Source: JAUILH01 sp964230215 (GTDB lineage Bacteria > Bacteroidota > Bacteroidia > Flavobacteriales_D > JAUILH01). From it: a DNA stretch of 64,000 bases. Location of the stretch: NCBI GenBank assembly GCA_964230215.1, contig CAXRGQ010000014.1:248001-312000 (forward strand). Reading direction: 5' to 3'. Made by a program: the position numbers and the translations under genes. The notes beneath the pieces were generated by a model. The model saw only the letters and a program-made list of their open reading frames with translations. It searched no databases and was not told the origin of the DNA. Of this stretch, positions 56,051 through 63,939 are shown one piece after another (positions within the stretch are counted from its first letter, which is position 1; each line of letters begins with the position of its first letter).

Positions 56051-57805
56051 TTATCGATGGAATTTTATTGATTGAGATGACATGTTGCCTCTTTCGTCTT
56101 TAGCCTCAAACTTTAAAGTGTTTTCTCCCTCAGGAATGGATAAATCACTCAGATGAATTATATAGCGTCTTTTCTTCGAATCATATTCTGTTGGAGCCCA
56201 ATTACCATTAATAAACGCATTGTAATCTGCCATTCCCGATAAATTATCGCCAGCATTAATATAGATGTACTTGCCGTTGAATTGCTGTCCATCGCGAATA
56301 TTGCTGAAAGCTATCTCAGGAGCTGTGTCATCAATCATCACATAAAAAGTTCCAAATGATCTCACTCGTGCACTAACCCAACCATTGTCGTAAGTACTTC
56401 CGCCTGCTGGGTATAAACGACCTTGGTATTCTTCAACAATTATGGCTTTATCCTGTTTGTTGGATGGGATCTCAGCCTTAATCTTAATTAGATATTTCTG
56501 TTGTACAGGTATGTCTGTGTTGTTGATAGAATGTGTGGCGCTATATCGACCAGCTTTCTGCTCAGATTTTTTATAATCCACTGGTAAGTTATTGTAAACA
56601 ATGCCTGGCACAAAATAACAAGCAAAATCATCACGCACAAAGCTGCTGTTGTCACAGCACAATATCTCAGCTTTTTCTTGTTTGAAAGACGTTTCCAGCG
56701 AACTTGTTTTATTGTTTTTCAAGGTGAAATTAAGTTTAGACACATTGCCGCTCACATCCGTAATTATATACTCAACTTGATGTTCCTTGGTGTCATTAAT
56801 TGAAAACAAGCCTCTGTTTTTGGCTGTTTTATATAAATCCAGCTTGTTATTTGGCTCGATGAAAGACTTGTGAAAGCTTTTTTTAGTCTCTTTAAAGTAA
56901 GCATAGTCCGTATGTGCATTCATATATCGATTAGTATAAAAATCGAGTGAGTCCATTTGGTGCTCATATATTAGTTTTCCATCCAGATAAAGCTGAATGT
57001 TGTGCACGCCACAAATGTTGCCTGAGCCGTTGAGCATATCTGTAGTGTGCACTGCCAGACCATACATTCCGTAACCATTTAGCTCGAGTTGACTTCCGTT
57101 TCTTAAAGCGTATCCATTGGCACCGCCACTTACCAAATGTGTTCTATTACAAATACCAGGTAAACTATCATTCGGGAACTGATAAATCCTAATGCCTTGA
57201 ATTCTCGGAGGGATATTATCCTTAATATCGAATCCAAATAGCATTGGGTTGATCGGACGATCGTTCTCCGTATTTCGAATTTCAAAGTGTAAATGCGGTC
57301 CACCAGAGCTTCCTGAATTGCCTGAGTAAGCAATTAAATCTCCTTTTTTAACTGGCAACATACTTGGGCCAGGATAAACATCTATAGCATATTGTTGTTT
57401 TCTAAATTGAACAGATCGATAGAAGCTATCAATTTCCGAGTTAAACCTATTCAGATGAGCATACACGGTAGTTTGACCATTAGGATGATTCACGTATAAA
57501 ACATTTCCATACCCCCATGGACTCTTTTTTATTCTTGCGACATAGCCATCCGCACATGCTCTAACATTTTGGCCTTCAACGCCAGCAGTTTTTATATCAA
57601 GTCCAGTGTGGAAATGATTTGTCCTCATTTCACCAAAATTTCCAGACAAATACAGACCAATATCCAGGGGCGAGCGGTAGTATGATTTATCGATTTTTAC
57701 TTGTGCATAACTCTGTTGACAAATCACTCTAAATAGCAAATAGAATAGAATAGTGGTCGAAATAGCTTTAAACATTGAGAAAATTATAGATAGAAGGTTA
57801 ATCAT
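56051..57805 (-). CDS. M23-family metallopeptidase (LytM domain)
   Basis: This 584-residue exported protein carries an N-terminal LytM domain with the zinc motifs HTGLD (His66, Asp70) and HLHFE (His171, His173). M23 enzymes cut peptidoglycan cross-links; catalytically intact motifs suggest real activity. The remaining 380 residues hold beta-rich domains, including an immunoglobulin-like segment near the C-terminus (ISNIRDGQQFNGKYIYINAGD in part: DGQQFNGKYIYINAGDNLSG). A hydrophobic stretch at about residues 13-35 serves as a signal or anchor. An alternative ATG at 57775 fits the signal sequence equally well; the -7 box favours 57805. Confidence 0.86.
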   Translation of the reverse strand: MINLLSIIFSMFKAISTTILFYLLFRVICQQSYAQVKIDKSYYRSPLDIGLYLSGNFGEMRTNHFHTGLDIKTAGVEGQNVRACADGYVARIKKSPWGYGNVLYVNHPNGQTTVYAHLNRFNSEIDSFYRSVQFRKQQYAIDVYPGPSMLPVKKGDLIAYSGNSGSSGGPHLHFEIRNTENDRPINPMLFGFDIKDNIPPRIQGIRIYQFPNDSLPGICNRTHLVSGGANGYALRNGSQLELNGYGMYGLAVHTTDMLNGSGNICGVHNIQLYLDGKLIYEHQMDSLDFYTNRYMNAHTDYAYFKETKKSFHKSFIEPNNKLDLYKTAKNRGLFSINDTKEHQVEYIITDVSGNVSKLNFTLKNNKTSSLETSFKQEKAEILCCDNSSFVRDDFACYFVPGIVYNNLPVDYKKSEQKAGRYSATHSINNTDIPVQQKYLIKIKAEIPSNKQDKAIIVEEYQGRLYPAGGSTYDNGWVSARVRSFGTFYVMIDDTAPEIAFSNIRDGQQFNGKYIYINAGDNLSGMADYNAFINGNWAPTEYDSKKRRYIIHLSDLSIPEGENTLKFEAKDERGNMSSQSIKFHR

Positions 57806-57809
57806 TACT

Positions 57810-57817
57810 CAAAAATA
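57810..57817 (-). promoter_or_regulatory. Candidate promoter -7 box for the M23 peptidase gene
   Basis: On the minus strand TATTTTTG matches TAnnTTTG exactly and ends four bases before the ATG at 57805. Confidence 0.42.
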
Positions 57818-57879
57818 AGGCCAATATCAATCCTAAATGCTGCGTCAAATCAATACTTTAAACATTCATAGGTTAAAAA

Positions 57880-57912
57880 TTTGCTATGAAACAAAGCTGT
57901 GTTAATTTTGTA
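57880..57912 (+). promoter_or_regulatory. Promoter for the coiled-coil/zapA/rny operon
   Basis: TTTG at 57880-57883 is followed after 21 bases by TAATTTTG at 57905-57912, matching the Bacteroidota -33 and -7 elements. The box ends 20 bases before the ATG at 57933. Confidence 0.52.
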
Positions 57913-57932
57913 TAGATGATAATTCCATCACG

Positions 57933-58226
57933 ATGAGTAAAGTTAAACCAGTAGTAGACGAAATTGAAGGGAAGGTAGATCAGCTAAATGATAGGCTGAT
58001 TTTGTCAAAAGAAGAAATCCTTACTTTGAAAAAAACGATTGGTGAACTATCAAATCAGTTGGATTTATCTCAGCAAAAAATAGAGAGTTTAAACGAAGAG
58101 AACGAAAAGCTGAAAGTAGCAGGTGCGTTGGCGGGTGAAGAAAAAGAATCAACAAAAGACGTGAAGTTGAAAATCAACGAGCTAGTTAGAGAAATTGACA
58201 AGTGCATTGCGCTTCTAAACGGATAA
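57933..58226 (+). CDS. Small coiled-coil protein upstream of zapA
   Basis: The 97-residue cytoplasmic protein is almost entirely coiled coil over residues 5-65 (heptad pattern in LILSKEEILTLKKTIGELSNQL), followed by a short loop and a second helix (LKINELVREIDKCIALLNG). It resembles ZapB in size and shape but I cannot show homology. It sits five bases before zapA, so it is a candidate division-associated partner of ZapA. Confidence 0.72.
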   Translation: MSKVKPVVDEIEGKVDQLNDRLILSKEEILTLKKTIGELSNQLDLSQQKIESLNEENEKLKVAGALAGEEKESTKDVKLKINELVREIDKCIALLNG

Positions 58227-58231
58227 ATGAC

Positions 58232-58516
58232 ATGAGCGAATTATCTATAAAGGTTATGATAGGAGGAAGGACATACCCTCTAACCATTAATAGAGATGAA
58301 GAAGAAGTAATTCGCCTTGCAGCAAAGAACATCAACGATTCAATAAAGGAACTTCAAGATAACTATGCAGTTAGGGATATGCAGGATTTGTTAGCCATGA
58401 CTTGTTTGAAGTTAGGTACACAGAAACAAATGACTGTGCCGGATCCTGATTATAGTGAAATTGAAGGCGAATTGAAATCGGTGAACGATAAATTAGATGC
58501 CTATTTGCAAGAGTAA
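58232..58516 (+). CDS. zapA: Cell division protein ZapA
   Basis: The 94-residue ZapA opens with SIKVMIGGRTYPLTINRDEEE in part (IKVMIGGRTYPLTINRDEEE) and continues with the dimerisation helix VIRLAAKNINDSIKELQDNY and ends in a coiled coil. It binds FtsZ and bundles its filaments at the division site. The ATG at 58232 gives this typical start; the frame opens 30 bases earlier within the upstream gene. It lies between the coiled-coil gene and rny, an arrangement known from other Bacteroidota. Confidence 0.9.
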   Translation: MSELSIKVMIGGRTYPLTINRDEEEVIRLAAKNINDSIKELQDNYAVRDMQDLLAMTCLKLGTQKQMTVPDPDYSEIEGELKSVNDKLDAYLQE

Positions 58517-58548
58517 AGTCAGCTTTAGTTCATTAAACAAATAGTGAA

Positions 58549-60090
58549 ATGGACGTAACGAGTATAATTATTGGGGGAGTCAGTGGGGTAGCATTAGGTG
58601 CTATCGTCGTATGGTTTATCCTGAATAATGCCTTGAAAGGAAAAAAAGAGAGCATTATCAAAAACGCCGCGAAAGAGGGCGAATCAATCAAAAAAGATAA
58701 AATTCTTCAGGCCAAAGAAAAGTTTCTTCAATTAAAGGAGGAACATGAAAAAGCGGTGAATGAAAGAGAGCGAAAAATTCAGTCTACAGAGGATAGGCTG
58801 AAAAACAGGGAAAAGAAAATTTCGCAACAAATCGCAGAAAACGCAAAAGAGGAAAAGAATCTAGAACGTCTTAAGCAAAGCCTAAATGATCAACTGGAGG
58901 TGCTTTCTAAAAAGCAAGGTGAACTGGACAAGTTGCATCAAAAGCAAGTAAATGAGTTAGAAAAACTTTCGGGTTATTCTAAGGATGACGCCAAGTCTCA
59001 ACTTGTAGAAGCACTTAAAGATGAGGCAAGAACAGCTGCAATGGCTTCAATTAAAGAAATTGCAGATGAAGCGAAACTAAATGCTGGCAAGGAAGCTAAG
59101 AAAATTGTCATTCAAACCATTCAGAGAGTTGCTACCGAGCATGCAATTGAGAATTCTGTTTCCGTTTTCAACATTGAAAGCGATGAAATTAAAGGTAGAA
59201 TTATTGGTAGAGAAGGAAGAAACATTCGTGCACTTGAGGCTGCAACGGGCGTAGAAATTATTGTGGATGATACACCAGAGGCAATCATCCTTTCGTGCTT
59301 TGACCCGGTGAGAAGAGAAATTGCTCGTCTTAGTTTGCACCAATTAGTTACTGATGGAAGGATTCACCCAGCGCGCATAGAAGAAATTGTATCGAAGACT
59401 AAAAAGAATCTTGAAGAAGAAATAATCGAAACAGGTAAGCGCACATGTATCGATCTTGGAATTCACGGATTGCATCCTGAGCTTACAAGGATGGTAGGTA
59501 GAATGAAATATCGTTCGTCTTACGGCCAAAACTTATTACAACACAGTAGGGAAGTGGCGAATCTTTGTGCTACTATGGCCTCTGAGCTTGGTTTGAATGT
59601 GAAGCTAGCCAAGAGAGCTGGTCTGTTACATGATATTGGGAAAGTACCTGATGATGAGCCGGAATTACCACACGCAATTCTGGGCATGAAGTTGGCAGAG
59701 AAGTATGGCGAGAAAAAAGATGTGTGTAATGCCATTGGTGCTCACCATGACGAAATTGAAATGACCACCTTAATCTCACCTGTAATTCAGGTATGTGATG
59801 CGATATCTGGAGCGAGACCAGGTGCACGTAGAGAAATTGTAGAATCATACATTAAAAGGATTAAGGAGCTTGAAGGGACGGCCTTAGCATATCAAGGTGT
59901 TACAAACGCTTACGCGATTCAGGCAGGACGAGAACTAAGGGTAATGGTTGAAAGCGAAAAGGTGAGTGACAAACGTGCGGATGAGCTATCCTTTGAAATT
60001 TCACAGAAGATTCAGAACGAAATGACCTACCCAGGACAAGTTAAGGTAACGGTCATAAGAGAAAAAAGATCGGTTAACTACGCTAAGTAA
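58549..60090 (+). CDS. rny: Ribonuclease Y
   Basis: This 513-residue membrane-bound endoribonuclease starts bulk mRNA decay. A transmembrane helix at residues 5-26 is followed by a long coiled coil to about residue 190. Next come a KH domain (GRIIGREGRNIRALEAATGVE in part: GRIIGREGRNIRALEAATG) and an HD domain with LLHDIGKVPDDEPELPHA, HHDEIE and DAISGARPGARRE. Length and order match the family. The stop overlaps the epimerase ATG as TAATG. Its place behind zapA ties it to the same transcript from 57880. Confidence 0.97.
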   Translation: MDVTSIIIGGVSGVALGAIVVWFILNNALKGKKESIIKNAAKEGESIKKDKILQAKEKFLQLKEEHEKAVNERERKIQSTEDRLKNREKKISQQIAENAKEEKNLERLKQSLNDQLEVLSKKQGELDKLHQKQVNELEKLSGYSKDDAKSQLVEALKDEARTAAMASIKEIADEAKLNAGKEAKKIVIQTIQRVATEHAIENSVSVFNIESDEIKGRIIGREGRNIRALEAATGVEIIVDDTPEAIILSCFDPVRREIARLSLHQLVTDGRIHPARIEEIVSKTKKNLEEEIIETGKRTCIDLGIHGLHPELTRMVGRMKYRSSYGQNLLQHSREVANLCATMASELGLNVKLAKRAGLLHDIGKVPDDEPELPHAILGMKLAEKYGEKKDVCNAIGAHHDEIEMTTLISPVIQVCDAISGARPGARREIVESYIKRIKELEGTALAYQGVTNAYAIQAGRELRVMVESEKVSDKRADELSFEISQKIQNEMTYPGQVKVTVIREKRSVNYAK

Positions 60091-61076
60091 TGGGGCAGCT
60101 CTCACATAAGAAAGTTTTAGTAACGGGAGGTGCTGGATTTATCGGAACCAATCTGTGTGAGGCGCTGTTAGAAAACGACAATGATGTAATTGCCTTCGAT
60201 AATCTATCCACAGGTCTTGAAAGTAATCTAGAAGAGTGTAAGAAGAATCCAAGGTTCACCTTTGTAAAGGGAGATATTACGAACTTTGATGATATTTCAA
60301 ATGCTCTGGAAGGCGTGGATATTGTTCTTCATCAGGCTGCATTGGGCTCGGTACCCAGATCAATTCACAATCCATTAGATACAAATCAAGTTAATATTAC
60401 TGGTTTTTTAACCGTATTAGAGGCATGCAAAAAACACAAGATTAAACGAGTTGTTTATGCATCTAGTAGTTCGGTTTACGGAGACATCAAAGACTCACCT
60501 AAGATTGAGAATTCTATTGGTAAGCAATTGTCACCCTATGCAGTGTCTAAGTATGTTAACGAACAATATGCAGCAGTTTTCTCGGACTTATACGGACTAG
60601 AGTTAATTGGATTAAGATATTTTAATGTCTTTGGAAAGTACCAACGACCAGATGGGGCTTATGCTGCGGCCATTCCAAGGTTCATATCAGCACTAATGCT
60701 CTGCAAAGCACCTACAATATATGGGGATGGTGAACAGACGCGCGATTTTACTTACATCAAGAATGTGATTCATGCCATTAATTGTGCTGCTATGGTTGAA
60801 AGCCCATCAGCATTAAATCAAGTATATAATGTGGCTTACGGTCAAGCAGTCAGTGTAAACGAGTTAGTAAGTACCATTCAAGATAAACTCAAAACTTTTG
60901 TTCCCGAGTGTTCATCTGTTATTCCAAATCACGAAAAAGAACGTATTGGAGATGTCCGTGCTTCATTGGCAGATATAAGTAAGGCTAAGCATAAACTGAA
61001 CTATAATCCTAAATACAATTTCGAGCAAGGCTTGGATGAAGCTATTGCTTGGTACGTTGAGAAATTTAGGGAATAA
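60090..61076 (+). CDS. NAD-dependent nucleotide-sugar epimerase (UDP-GlcNAc 4-epimerase-like)
   Basis: The 328-residue extended short-chain dehydrogenase carries the NAD motif GGAGFIG (13-19), LHQAALGSVPRSI, SSSSVYGD with the catalytic serine region, and YAVSKY with the catalytic tyrosine and lysine. HQAALGSVPRSI is typical of WbpP/TviC-like 4-epimerases that act on N-acetylated UDP-hexosamines for surface glycans. The ATG overlaps the rny stop; the last 11 bases overlap the convergent DCC gene. The exact substrate is inferred from motif resemblance. Confidence 0.88.
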   Translation: MGQLSHKKVLVTGGAGFIGTNLCEALLENDNDVIAFDNLSTGLESNLEECKKNPRFTFVKGDITNFDDISNALEGVDIVLHQAALGSVPRSIHNPLDTNQVNITGFLTVLEACKKHKIKRVVYASSSSVYGDIKDSPKIENSIGKQLSPYAVSKYVNEQYAAVFSDLYGLELIGLRYFNVFGKYQRPDGAYAAAIPRFISALMLCKAPTIYGDGEQTRDFTYIKNVIHAINCAAMVESPSALNQVYNVAYGQAVSVNELVSTIQDKLKTFVPECSSVIPNHEKERIGDVRASLADISKAKHKLNYNPKYNFEQGLDEAIAWYVEKFRE

Positions 61077-61458
61077 ACAAGTGTTTATGTTTGGGGTCGG
61101 GTATAGGACATGCATCTAGCTTGCCCCACTTTTTATAGCGTTTTCTTGCTGTTCTATCGTAAAACCAATCACGAATAAACCTTGGTACGACATAGCCGAT
61201 TAAAGCCAGTTTATATATTCCTCCTATGCACGATAATATCCTAATTACCGCAGTGGATTTAATGTAGTATTGATCGTCAGAAATAAAAACTATGCTATCT
61301 ACATCTGGAATTCTGGATGCATGTGATGTGCAATATTCGCCCTGTAAACTGGTGTAGTGGAGTTTTTCTTTTTTATCAATTCTAATAAGTCGCTGAACTG
61401 ATTTGTTGCATAAAACACAAACTCCATCAAAGCAAACTATATTATTCAGCTTTTGCAT
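61066..61458 (-). CDS. DCC-family (DUF393) thiol-disulfide oxidoreductase-like protein
   Basis: This 130-residue protein has the DCC signature: FDGVCVLCNKSVQRLI with Cys14 and Cys17. The rest matches the DUF393 layout (HYTSLQGEYC, ending DACPIPDPK). A weak hydrophobic helix lies near the middle (GIYKLALIGYVVPRFIRDWFYD in part). The redox function is inferred from the CxxC pair. I use the ATG at 61458; a TTG nine bases earlier also opens the frame. The end overlaps the convergent epimerase gene by 11 bases. Confidence 0.9.
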   Translation of the reverse strand: MQKLNNIVCFDGVCVLCNKSVQRLIRIDKKEKLHYTSLQGEYCTSHASRIPDVDSIVFISDDQYYIKSTAVIRILSCIGGIYKLALIGYVVPRFIRDWFYDRTARKRYKKWGKLDACPIPDPKHKHLFIP

Positions 61459-61759
61459 TATTAACAAAGGTACTAATATGTTCTACCTTGCATATAATGC
61501 TGGTGTAAGATTGGTACCAAGACTTTGCCTTTGATTTTGCATATAAATGGCGCGCATTGTGTTTCCACTTTTCAATGCTCTCCATATCCTTCCAATACGA
61601 GATGGTAATGCCAATAGGGTTTTCTGCAGATTCAATTCGAATAAAGCCTGGTTCTTCTTTCGCTAACTCCATTAATTCGGCATCTACTGAATGATACTCG
61701 TCCGAATCTGTTTGGCGATTAGAAACAAATATAACGGCATAATTGCCTTCCGAAATCAT
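61442..61759 (-). CDS. Antibiotic biosynthesis monooxygenase-like (ABM) domain protein
   Basis: The 105-residue protein is an ABM ferredoxin-like fold, seen in small oxygenases, heme-degrading enzymes and dimeric proteins of unknown role. NYAVIFVSNRQT begins the fold, EEPGFIRIESAENPIGITISYW in part gives the second strand pair, and EKWKHNARHLYAK carries the conserved histidine region. Start ATG at 61759. It overlaps the DCC gene by 17 bases, so the two are co-translated. The substrate is unknown. Confidence 0.85.
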   Translation of the reverse strand: MISEGNYAVIFVSNRQTDSDEYHSVDAELMELAKEEPGFIRIESAENPIGITISYWKDMESIEKWKHNARHLYAKSKAKSWYQSYTSIICKVEHISTFVNNAKAE

Positions 61760-61768
61760 TTGGTGATT

Positions 61769-62122
61769 CTAGTACTCTTTAAGAGCAGTTCTGAATTCCT
61801 TTATCTCTTCTCGGTTAATGCTGTTATCCGAACGCTTCAGTAGCTCAAGAAGGTACGAAAGGTTTTCGTGGTCTTCTCCAGGTTCAACTTCAATCAATTC
61901 TCCTTCTTCATCTTCTTCGGCTCCTGACATAAACTGGAACGATTCATTTTCCTCAATATGCTCATAAGTCAATCTAATTACCTTCGTTACAAGTGGATCT
62001 TCTTCCTCCAAAGCATAAGGTCTTAGATCTTTTAAGAGCTTTACAACCTTATCAACGTCTAGTTCTTTTGTAAGTAATTTTTGAATCTTTTCGATCAGTT
62101 CGTTTGCCTCAGAAGCTTTCAT
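61769..62122 (-). CDS. Small acidic protein of unknown function
   Basis: The 117-residue cytoplasmic protein is helical and very acidic in its middle (MSGAEEDEEGELIEVEPGEDHENL in part: GAEEDEEGELIEVEPGEDHE). The N-terminal 50 residues look like a helix pair (KLLTKELDVDKVVKLLKDLR). I know no family function. It is the first gene of a three-gene unit, with a -7 box at 62141 and 9 bases to the ABM gene. Confidence 0.65.
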   Translation of the reverse strand: MKASEANELIEKIQKLLTKELDVDKVVKLLKDLRPYALEEEDPLVTKVIRLTYEHIEENESFQFMSGAEEDEEGELIEVEPGEDHENLSYLLELLKRSDNSINREEIKEFRTALKEY

Positions 62123-62140
62123 ATTTCAATTGATTTTTTG

Positions 62141-62148
62141 CAAATTTA
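62141..62148 (-). promoter_or_regulatory. Candidate promoter -7 box for the acidic protein gene
   Basis: On the minus strand TAAATTTG matches TAnnTTTG exactly and ends 18 bases before the ATG at 62122. Confidence 0.38.
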
Positions 62149-62267
62149 ATTATATCGCTTAGTTTTTGTCTATCTGAGGGTGATAATTTTAGTAGATTCA
62201 AGCATATTTTATTTATTTTCTGAAATAATGGTGTGATGTTTGTTTAAAATTCGACAAAATTAAAGAC

Positions 62268-62705
62268 ATGATTTTAAGATTAATTGGCGTAATATGTATC
62301 GTTATAGGGTCATTAGGATTCACTTATAGTCCACCTGATTCATTGGATGATACAGAGGGTATTCAGTTTAAGAAAATGAGTTTCAATGAGGCTAAAGAAT
62401 TAGCAGCAAAAGAGGATAAGTATATTTTTATGGATTGTTATGCCGTGTGGTGTGGCCCATGTAAGTCTATGGAGAGACGAGTATTCAGCAAAGAATCGAT
62501 AGGTAATTATTTTAATGATAATTTTATAAATATCAAGATGGATATGGAACGTGGTGAAGGGCCGGGTTTAAGCAACAAGTACCGTATTACTGGTTACCCA
62601 ACTTTATTAATTCTTGATTCGGAAGGCAATGTAGTAGGTAGACAATTAGGATATCTGAACGAAAAGCAATTACTTCAGTTTGCAAAGAAGTATGTCAAAA
62701 AATAA
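62268..62705 (+). CDS. Thioredoxin-fold protein, exported
   Basis: The 145-residue protein has an N-terminal hydrophobic segment (residues about 3-20) that is a signal or anchor, and a thioredoxin fold with the active site WCGPC (Cys62 and Cys65), preceded by KYIFMDCYAV and followed by the cis-proline segment ITGYPTLLIL. Thioredoxin-like proteins of this shape act as periplasmic thiol oxidoreductases. A third cysteine, Cys57, sits in MDCYAVWC. The gene overlaps the asparaginase-family gene by 14 bases, so the two are probably made together. Confidence 0.87.
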   Translation: MILRLIGVICIVIGSLGFTYSPPDSLDDTEGIQFKKMSFNEAKELAAKEDKYIFMDCYAVWCGPCKSMERRVFSKESIGNYFNDNFINIKMDMERGEGPGLSNKYRITGYPTLLILDSEGNVVGRQLGYLNEKQLLQFAKKYVKK

Positions 62706-63726
62706 ACCCAACGATAGAAGAGAATTTATTCGCAAATCTGCGCTGTTAGGATTGGGTGCGGGTATAGTTGTTTCAAGCGCATGTCAAGATAATCCTGATA
62801 AGTCTAGTGAGGAACCATCTGCACCGATACCGTCAGATTCCAAGTCGGTTATAAAGCCAATTGTGGTGTCCACGTGGAATCATGGTATTGCCGCCAATAA
62901 AGTAGCTTGGGAAATTTTAGAATCAAAAGGCTATGCTCTGGATGCTGTGGAGAGTGGGGTGCGCGTTGCAGAATCCGATCCTGATGTGAGAAGTGTTGGC
63001 TTGGGAGGGCTACCCGATAGAAACGGCGTGGTGAGCCTGGATGCCTGTATAATGAATGAAAGCTATAACTGTGGGTCGGTTGCCTTTTTGCAAGAAATAG
63101 AAAACCCAATATCGGTTGCAAGAAAGGTCATGGAAGATACGCCTCATGTTATGCTCGTTGGAACAGGCGCTCAGGAGTTTGCTGTAGAAAAAGGATTCGC
63201 AAAGAGAGAGCTGCTTACATATAAGTCGAGAGAAGATTGGTTGAAGTGGAAGAAGGAGTCGAAATATCAGCCTAAAATAAATATTGAAAATCATGATACT
63301 ATTGGAATGCTAGCTCTTGATTTGCATGGGCGCATTGCGGGCGCCTGTACTACTAGTGGAGCGGCTTATAAGTTTCACGGTAGAGTGGGAGATTCACCTT
63401 TAATTGGAGCTGGATTATATGTTGATGGTGAGGTAGGAGGAGCCTGTGCTACAGGTCTTGGAGAGGCTGTAATTCGCGCTTGTGGTAGCCACATGGTTGT
63501 AATGTTAATGAAACAAAACTATACGCCTCAAGAAGCTTGTCAAGAAACGATAAAACACATAGTAAAGATTAACAAAGGTGTTGATAATTTACAAGTAGGT
63601 ATGCTTGCTCTTAATTGCGACGGTAGTGTTGGTGCTGCATCTATTCATACAGGGTTTAATTATGCTTTAAGCATGGAATCGTCAGATGGACGATTAATTG
63701 ATAGTGTTAGTCTAGATGAATTTTAA
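62692..63726 (+). CDS. Tat-exported Ntn-hydrolase of the aspartylglucosaminidase/asparaginase type 2 family
   Basis: This 344-residue protein is an N4-(beta-N-acetylglucosaminyl)-L-asparaginase-like N-terminal nucleophile hydrolase. The HDTIGMLALD segment carries the self-cleaving nucleophile Thr203, and GLYVDGEVGGACATGLGEAV in part, the substrate pocket (GACATGLGE). The twin-arginine leader (DRREFIRKSALLGLGAG) ends in a lipobox-like SSAC (cysteine 31), so it is probably folded in the cytoplasm, exported by Tat and lipidated. The expected job is cleaving asparagine-linked glycan remnants or asparagine. The ATG at 62692 overlaps the thioredoxin gene by 14 bases; a TTG twelve bases earlier is less likely. 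Confidence 0.88.
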   Translation: MSKNKPNDRREFIRKSALLGLGAGIVVSSACQDNPDKSSEEPSAPIPSDSKSVIKPIVVSTWNHGIAANKVAWEILESKGYALDAVESGVRVAESDPDVRSVGLGGLPDRNGVVSLDACIMNESYNCGSVAFLQEIENPISVARKVMEDTPHVMLVGTGAQEFAVEKGFAKRELLTYKSREDWLKWKKESKYQPKINIENHDTIGMLALDLHGRIAGACTTSGAAYKFHGRVGDSPLIGAGLYVDGEVGGACATGLGEAVIRACGSHMVVMLMKQNYTPQEACQETIKHIVKINKGVDNLQVGMLALNCDGSVGAASIHTGFNYALSMESSDGRLIDSVSLDEF

Positions 63727-63939
63727 ATACGTGTTTCCATTCTAATTATTAACAATTTACCGCCATTTTTCTCTATTTAAGTTTAGTTTTAGTAGCTTAG
63801 TAACAATTAGTTAACGAATGTGCGCTTTAGGATCTAGTTGTTGGATTTTATTCAATCAATCGATGGTTTGTTAGAATTGCTAACAATTTAGCAACCCTTA
63901 TTGAATTCGCTCGTCGTTAATTTTAGAAACTACTTGAAC
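63727..63939. other. AT-rich intergenic region with three TAACAATT motifs
   Basis: The gap after the asparaginase-family gene contains TAACAATT at 63750, 63801 and 63881. I see no other structure or open frame in it. Confidence 0.45.

Noticed and set aside
58517..58548. Possible 6S RNA gene next to zapA
   Set aside because: The gap before rny is only 32 bases, too short for a 6S RNA.
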